From NCBI RefSeq assembly GCF_019139675.1, contig NZ_CP077077.1, positions 1,736,001 to 1,800,000 of the forward strand: a stretch of DNA of 64,000 bases, in the 5' to 3' direction. Below the pieces are notes generated by a model that worked only from the letters and a program-made list of their open reading frames with translations, ran no database searches and was not told the DNA's origin. Positions 61,048-64,000 of this stretch are shown here, piece after piece. Numbering within the stretch: the first letter of the stretch is position 1; each line of letters begins with the position of its first letter. The position numbers were made by a program, and so were the translations under genes. The DNA is from Pseudomonas maumuensis. GTDB lineage: Bacteria; Pseudomonadota; Gammaproteobacteria; Pseudomonadales; Pseudomonadaceae.

Positions 61048-62463
61048 TCAGACTAGGGTCTCGATCCGCAGCGTATTAGTCGAACCCGGCTTGCCGAAAG
61101 GCACACCGGCGGTGATCAGCAGCGTGTCGCCACGGCTGGCCATGCCTTGGGCCTGGGCGATTTCCAGCGCCGTGGAGACCACCTCGTCGACCTGGCGCAG
61201 GCGGTCGTTGACCACCGAGTGCACGCCCCAGGCCACGCTCAGGCGGCGGGCGGTGTTCAGGTTCGGCGTCAGGTTGAGGATCGGCGCCCGTGGCCGCTCG
61301 CGGGCGGCGCGCAGGGTGGAGTTCCCCGACTCGCTGTAGTTGACCAGCACCGCCACCGGCAGGATGCCGCTGATGCGGCGGATCGCGCAGCTGATGGCAT
61401 CGGACACCGTAGCTTCGGCCTTGGGCCGGCCAACGTCGAGCTGGGCCTGGTAGTCCGGGCCGTTCTCCACCTGGCGGATGATCTTGCTCATCATCTGCAC
61501 CGCTTCCAGCGGGTAGTCGCCCGAGGCGGTCTCGGCCGACAGCATCACCGCGTCGGCGCCTTCGGCCACGGCGTTGGCCACATCGGTGACCTCGGCGCGG
61601 GTCGGGGCTGGGGAGAAGCGCATGGATTCGAGCATCTGCGTGGCCACCACCACCGGTTTGCCCAGCTGGCGGCAGGTATTGATGATGCCCTTCTGGATCT
61701 GCGGCACGCTCTCGGCCGGCACTTCCACGCCCAGGTCGCCACGGGCGACCATGATCGCGTCGGACAGCTCGGCGATGGCCTGCAGCTGCTCGACCGCCGA
61801 GGGCTTCTCGATCTTGGCCATCAGGTAGGCGCGGTCGCCGATCAGCTCGCGTGCTTCGAGGATGTCCTGCGGGCGCTGCACGAACGACAGGGCCACCCAG
61901 TCCACGCCCAGCTCGAGGCCGAAGGTGAGGTCGCGGCGGTCCTTCTCGGTGAGCGGGGAGAGCTCGAGCACGGCTTGCGGTACGTTGACGCCCTTGCGAT
62001 CGGACAGCTCGCCGCCGGCCAGCACTTCGGTGTCGATGGCGTCGCTGTGCTTGGCGGTCACCCGCAGGCGCAGCTTGCCGTCATCGAGCAGCAGGTCCAT
62101 GCCGGGCTCCAGCGCGGCGATGATCTCTGGGTGTGGCAGGTTCACGCGGCGGCTGTCGCCCGGGGTCTTGTCCAGGTCCAGGCGCAGGGCCTGGCCGCGT
62201 TGCAGTTGCACCTTGCCGTCGGCAAAGCGGCCGACGCGCAGCTTCGGCCCCTGCAGGTCCATGAGGATGCCCAGCGGGTAGTTGAGCTGCTGCTCGACTT
62301 CGCGGATCCACTGGTAGCGCAGGGCGTGGTCGGCGTGTTCGCCGTGGCTGAAGTTGAGGCGGAAGATGTTCACCCCGGCCTCGACCAGCTGGCGGATGTC
62401 ATCGATGCCCTTGATCGCAGGCCCGAGGGTGGCGAGGATTTTTACTTTTTTATCAGGCGTCAT
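61048..62463 (-). CDS. pykF: Pyruvate kinase
   Basis: 471-residue enzyme converting phosphoenolpyruvate and ADP to pyruvate and ATP. Catalytic barrel signatures: VNIFRLNFSHGEH, GILMDLQGPKLRVG, KIEKPSAVEQL (the catalytic Lys), MVARGDLGVEVP and VVVATQMLESM; the C-terminal allosteric domain follows (DAISCAIRRISGILPVAVLVNYS). It overlaps the upstream glycerate kinase gene by 4 bases, which ties the two steps of glycerate entry into central metabolism together. The F/A subtype is a guess from the ttuD linkage known in P. putida. Confidence 0.95.
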   Translation of the reverse strand: MTPDKKVKILATLGPAIKGIDDIRQLVEAGVNIFRLNFSHGEHADHALRYQWIREVEQQLNYPLGILMDLQGPKLRVGRFADGKVQLQRGQALRLDLDKTPGDSRRVNLPHPEIIAALEPGMDLLLDDGKLRLRVTAKHSDAIDTEVLAGGELSDRKGVNVPQAVLELSPLTEKDRRDLTFGLELGVDWVALSFVQRPQDILEARELIGDRAYLMAKIEKPSAVEQLQAIAELSDAIMVARGDLGVEVPAESVPQIQKGIINTCRQLGKPVVVATQMLESMRFSPAPTRAEVTDVANAVAEGADAVMLSAETASGDYPLEAVQMMSKIIRQVENGPDYQAQLDVGRPKAEATVSDAISCAIRRISGILPVAVLVNYSESGNSTLRAARERPRAPILNLTPNLNTARRLSVAWGVHSVVNDRLRQVDEVVSTALEIAQAQGMASRGDTLLITAGVPFGKPGSTNTLRIETLV

Positions 62464-63734
62464 GAGGGGTCGGTCTCGAGGATCAGGATGGCGCGGAAGT
62501 CGTTGACGTTGGTGCGGGTCGGCTCGGTGACGATCAGCGCGTCGAGCGCGGCGAAGTAGCCATAGCCGTTGTTGTTGTCCAGCTCATCGCTGGCCGAAAG
62601 GCCCAGGGCCTCGGCGCGGGCGTGGCTGTCCGGGGTCATGAAGGCGCCGGCGTTGTCCTCGGAGCCGTCGATGCCGTCGGTATCACCGGCCAATGCGTAC
62701 ACCCCCGGTAGGCCCTTGAGGCTTTCGGTAAGGCTGAGCAGGAACTCGGCGTTGCGCCCGCCACGGCCATTGCCACGCACGGTGACGGTGGTCTCGCCGC
62801 CGGAGAGGATCACGCAGGGCGCCTTCAGCGGCTGGCCGTGCAGGACGACCTGGCGGGCGATGCCGGCATGCACCTTGGCCACCTCGCGCGACTCGCCTTC
62901 CAGGTCGCCGAGGATCAGCGGGCTGAAGCCGGCCTGGCGGGCTTTCACCGCGGCGGCCTCGAGCGATTGCTGGGGCCGGGCGATCAGCTGGAAGTGGCTG
63001 CGCGAAAGGGTCGGGTCGTCGGCCTTGACGGTTTCCGATGCCGGATTGTTGAGCCAGTCGATGACGGCCTTGGGCGCTTCGATGTTGTAGCGCTTGAGGA
63101 TCGCCAGGGCGTCGGCCGAGGTGCTGGGGTCGGCCACGGTAGGGCCGGAGGCGATGACCGTGGCCAGGTCGCCCGGTACATCGGAAATCGCGTAGGTGTA
63201 GACGGTGGCCGGCCAGCAGGCCTTGGCCAGGCGCCCGCCCTTGATCGCCGAGAGGTGCTTGCGCACGCAGTTCATCTCGCCGATGGTGGCGCCGGATTTC
63301 AGCAGGGCTTTGTTGATCTGCTGCTTGTCGGCCAGGGTCAGGCCTTCGGCGGGCAGGGCCAGCAGGGCGGAACCGCCGCCGGAGAGCAGGAAGATGACGC
63401 GGTCGTCTTCGCTGAGGTTGCTGACCAGCGCGAGCACGCGCTTGGCCACGGCCAGGCCGGCGGCATCAGGGACCGGGTGGGCGGCTTCGACCACCTCGAT
63501 CTTCTGGCAGCTGGCGCCGTGGCCGTAGCGGGTCACGACCAGGCCCGAGACCTCGCCTTGCCAGCTTTTCTCGACCACTTCGGCCATGGCGGCGGCGGCC
63601 TTGCCGGCGCCGATGACAATGACCCTGCCGCTACGGTCGGCGGGCAGGTGGGGTTCGAGGACCTGACGGGGGTGGGCGGCGGCGATGGCTGTGTCGAACA
63701 GCTCGCGCAGGAATTTTTGTGGATCGACCGACAT
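62460..63734 (-). CDS. ttuD: Glycerate 2-kinase / hydroxypyruvate reductase (MOFRL family)
   Basis: 424 residues. N-terminal DUF4147/MOFRL layout with VIVIGAGKAAAAMAEVVE and VIFLLSGGGSALLALP; C-terminal MOFRL signature ILSGGETTVTVRGNGRGGRNAEFLLSL and ALAGDTDGIDGSEDNAGAF. Annotated as TtuD hydroxypyruvate reductase in older records, but the family is now known as glycerate 2-kinase. It links glyoxylate/tartronate metabolism to 2-phosphoglycerate. GGGAG precedes ATG 63734; the frame extends 53 codons further into REP DNA. Confidence 0.93.
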   Translation of the reverse strand: MSVDPQKFLRELFDTAIAAAHPRQVLEPHLPADRSGRVIVIGAGKAAAAMAEVVEKSWQGEVSGLVVTRYGHGASCQKIEVVEAAHPVPDAAGLAVAKRVLALVSNLSEDDRVIFLLSGGGSALLALPAEGLTLADKQQINKALLKSGATIGEMNCVRKHLSAIKGGRLAKACWPATVYTYAISDVPGDLATVIASGPTVADPSTSADALAILKRYNIEAPKAVIDWLNNPASETVKADDPTLSRSHFQLIARPQQSLEAAAVKARQAGFSPLILGDLEGESREVAKVHAGIARQVVLHGQPLKAPCVILSGGETTVTVRGNGRGGRNAEFLLSLTESLKGLPGVYALAGDTDGIDGSEDNAGAFMTPDSHARAEALGLSASDELDNNNGYGYFAALDALIVTEPTRTNVNDFRAILILETDPS

Positions 63735-63770
63735 GGCAGGCTCCCAGATTCTTGTTGTTCTGCAAAATCG

Positions 63771-63814
63771 AAAACGCCCCTGGAACTGCCTCCGTGCAGG
63801 CCGAACCAGGGGCG
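63771..63814 (-). terminator. Terminator read on the minus strand
   Basis: CGCCCCTGG (63775-63783) pairs with CCAGGGGCG (63806-63814); inside, a second stem TGCCTCC/GGCC-like. On the minus strand the stem is followed by TTTTCGATTTT. It lies between the gene at the window's right edge and ttuD, and would end that upstream transcript or attenuate ttuD. Confidence 0.6.
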
Positions 63815-63868
63815 GGTGTTGCTCGGGGTCACCCTTCGACCTGTGGTTGCAGGAGAACGGTGTTGGAT

Positions 63869-63972
63869 TCATCGCCGGCAAGCCGGCTCCCACAGGTACA
63901 GCGCTGGATCATGGGACGGTGCGGTCCCTGTGGGAGCCGGCTTGCCGGCGAAAGGGCTGCGCAGCAGCCCCC
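63869..63972. repeat. Inverted REP pair
   Basis: TTCATCGCCGGCAAGCCGGCTCCCACAGG (63868-63896) and the inverse CCTGTGGGAGCCGGCTTGCCGGCGAAAGGGC (63927-63957) with the GCTGCGCAGCAGCCCCC tail. Together with the terminator it fills the 247 bases between ttuD and the partial gene at the edge. Confidence 0.9.
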
Positions 63973-63981
63973 GGATTCAAA

Positions 63982-64000
63982 TCACTTGTCGTCGCGGATC
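63982..64000 (-). CDS. 3' end of a minus-strand gene cut by the window edge
   Basis: Read on the minus strand, the last bases give I-R-D-D-K and a stop. In Pseudomonas the gene upstream of ttuD-pyk is commonly glxR (tartronate semialdehyde reductase), which would fit, but five residues cannot show it. Confidence 0.35.

Overview
The window is a high-GC gammaproteobacterial chromosome segment that looks like a member of the Pseudomonas putida group. The evidence is the polar-flagellum gene order with FleQ and FleSR as master regulators, the HsbA-HsbR-HptB phosphorelay inside the flagellar cluster, and many intergenic REP elements of the pseudomonad type (core GTGGGAGCCGGCTTGCCGGCGA). No rRNA, tRNA or CRISPR array was seen.

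Region 1 (1-25.1 kb) is a nearly continuous flagellar cluster on the + strand. It starts with the 3' end of a KAS III-like enzyme. Then come fliC, flaG, fliD, fliS, fliT; the regulators fleQ, fleS and fleR; the basal body and export genes fliE-F-G-H-I-J; hsbA, hsbR and hptB; and fliK-L-M-N-O-P-Q-R and flhB. GG-N10-GC sigma-54 promoters can be read directly in front of fleS, fliE, fliK and fliL, a weaker one in front of fliD, and FliA-type promoters in front of fliC and possibly fliS. This fits the FleQ, FleSR and FliA cascade known in Pseudomonas. flhA, flhF, fleN and fliA do not follow flhB in this window.

Region 2 (25.1-32.4 kb) holds metabolic genes: a GFA-family zinc protein, an FKBP-type prolyl isomerase, a periplasmic histidine phosphatase, a D-amino-acid dehydrogenase-like flavoprotein, a hydantoin-racemase-like protein lacking one of the two usual cysteines, an NCS1 permease, an Lrp/AsnC regulator and an EamA exporter.

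Region 3 (32.5-46.8 kb) is the most unusual part. It carries a two-partner secretion pair: a TpsB transporter and a 3355-residue TpsA/CdiA-like exoprotein. Inside tpsA, near 42.85 kb, base composition falls sharply. The exchanged 3' end encodes a hydrophobic, Gly/Ala-rich C-terminal module, followed with a 1-nt overlap by a small two-segment membrane protein. This is what a contact-dependent inhibition toxin with its immunity protein would look like. Behind it lie two unrecognised small genes and a REP-associated-type tyrosine transposase (RAYT), with five copies of a ~35-bp repeat (AAAAGGGGACAGATTTATTT family) in both orientations.

Region 4 (46.8-64 kb) returns to core composition. It has a DUF2846-type lipoprotein; a divergent LysR gene opposite azoR and a glutathionyl-hydroquinone-reductase-like gene; a four-gene operon made of a DsbA/FrnE-like oxidoreductase and an RND tripartite efflux pump; a class I methyltransferase; a sulfate-binding protein; a voltage-gated-type K+ channel with a zinc ribbon; a urea-transporter family protein; and pyruvate kinase overlapping a glycerate 2-kinase (ttuD). 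REP elements sit in most of the intergenic gaps here.
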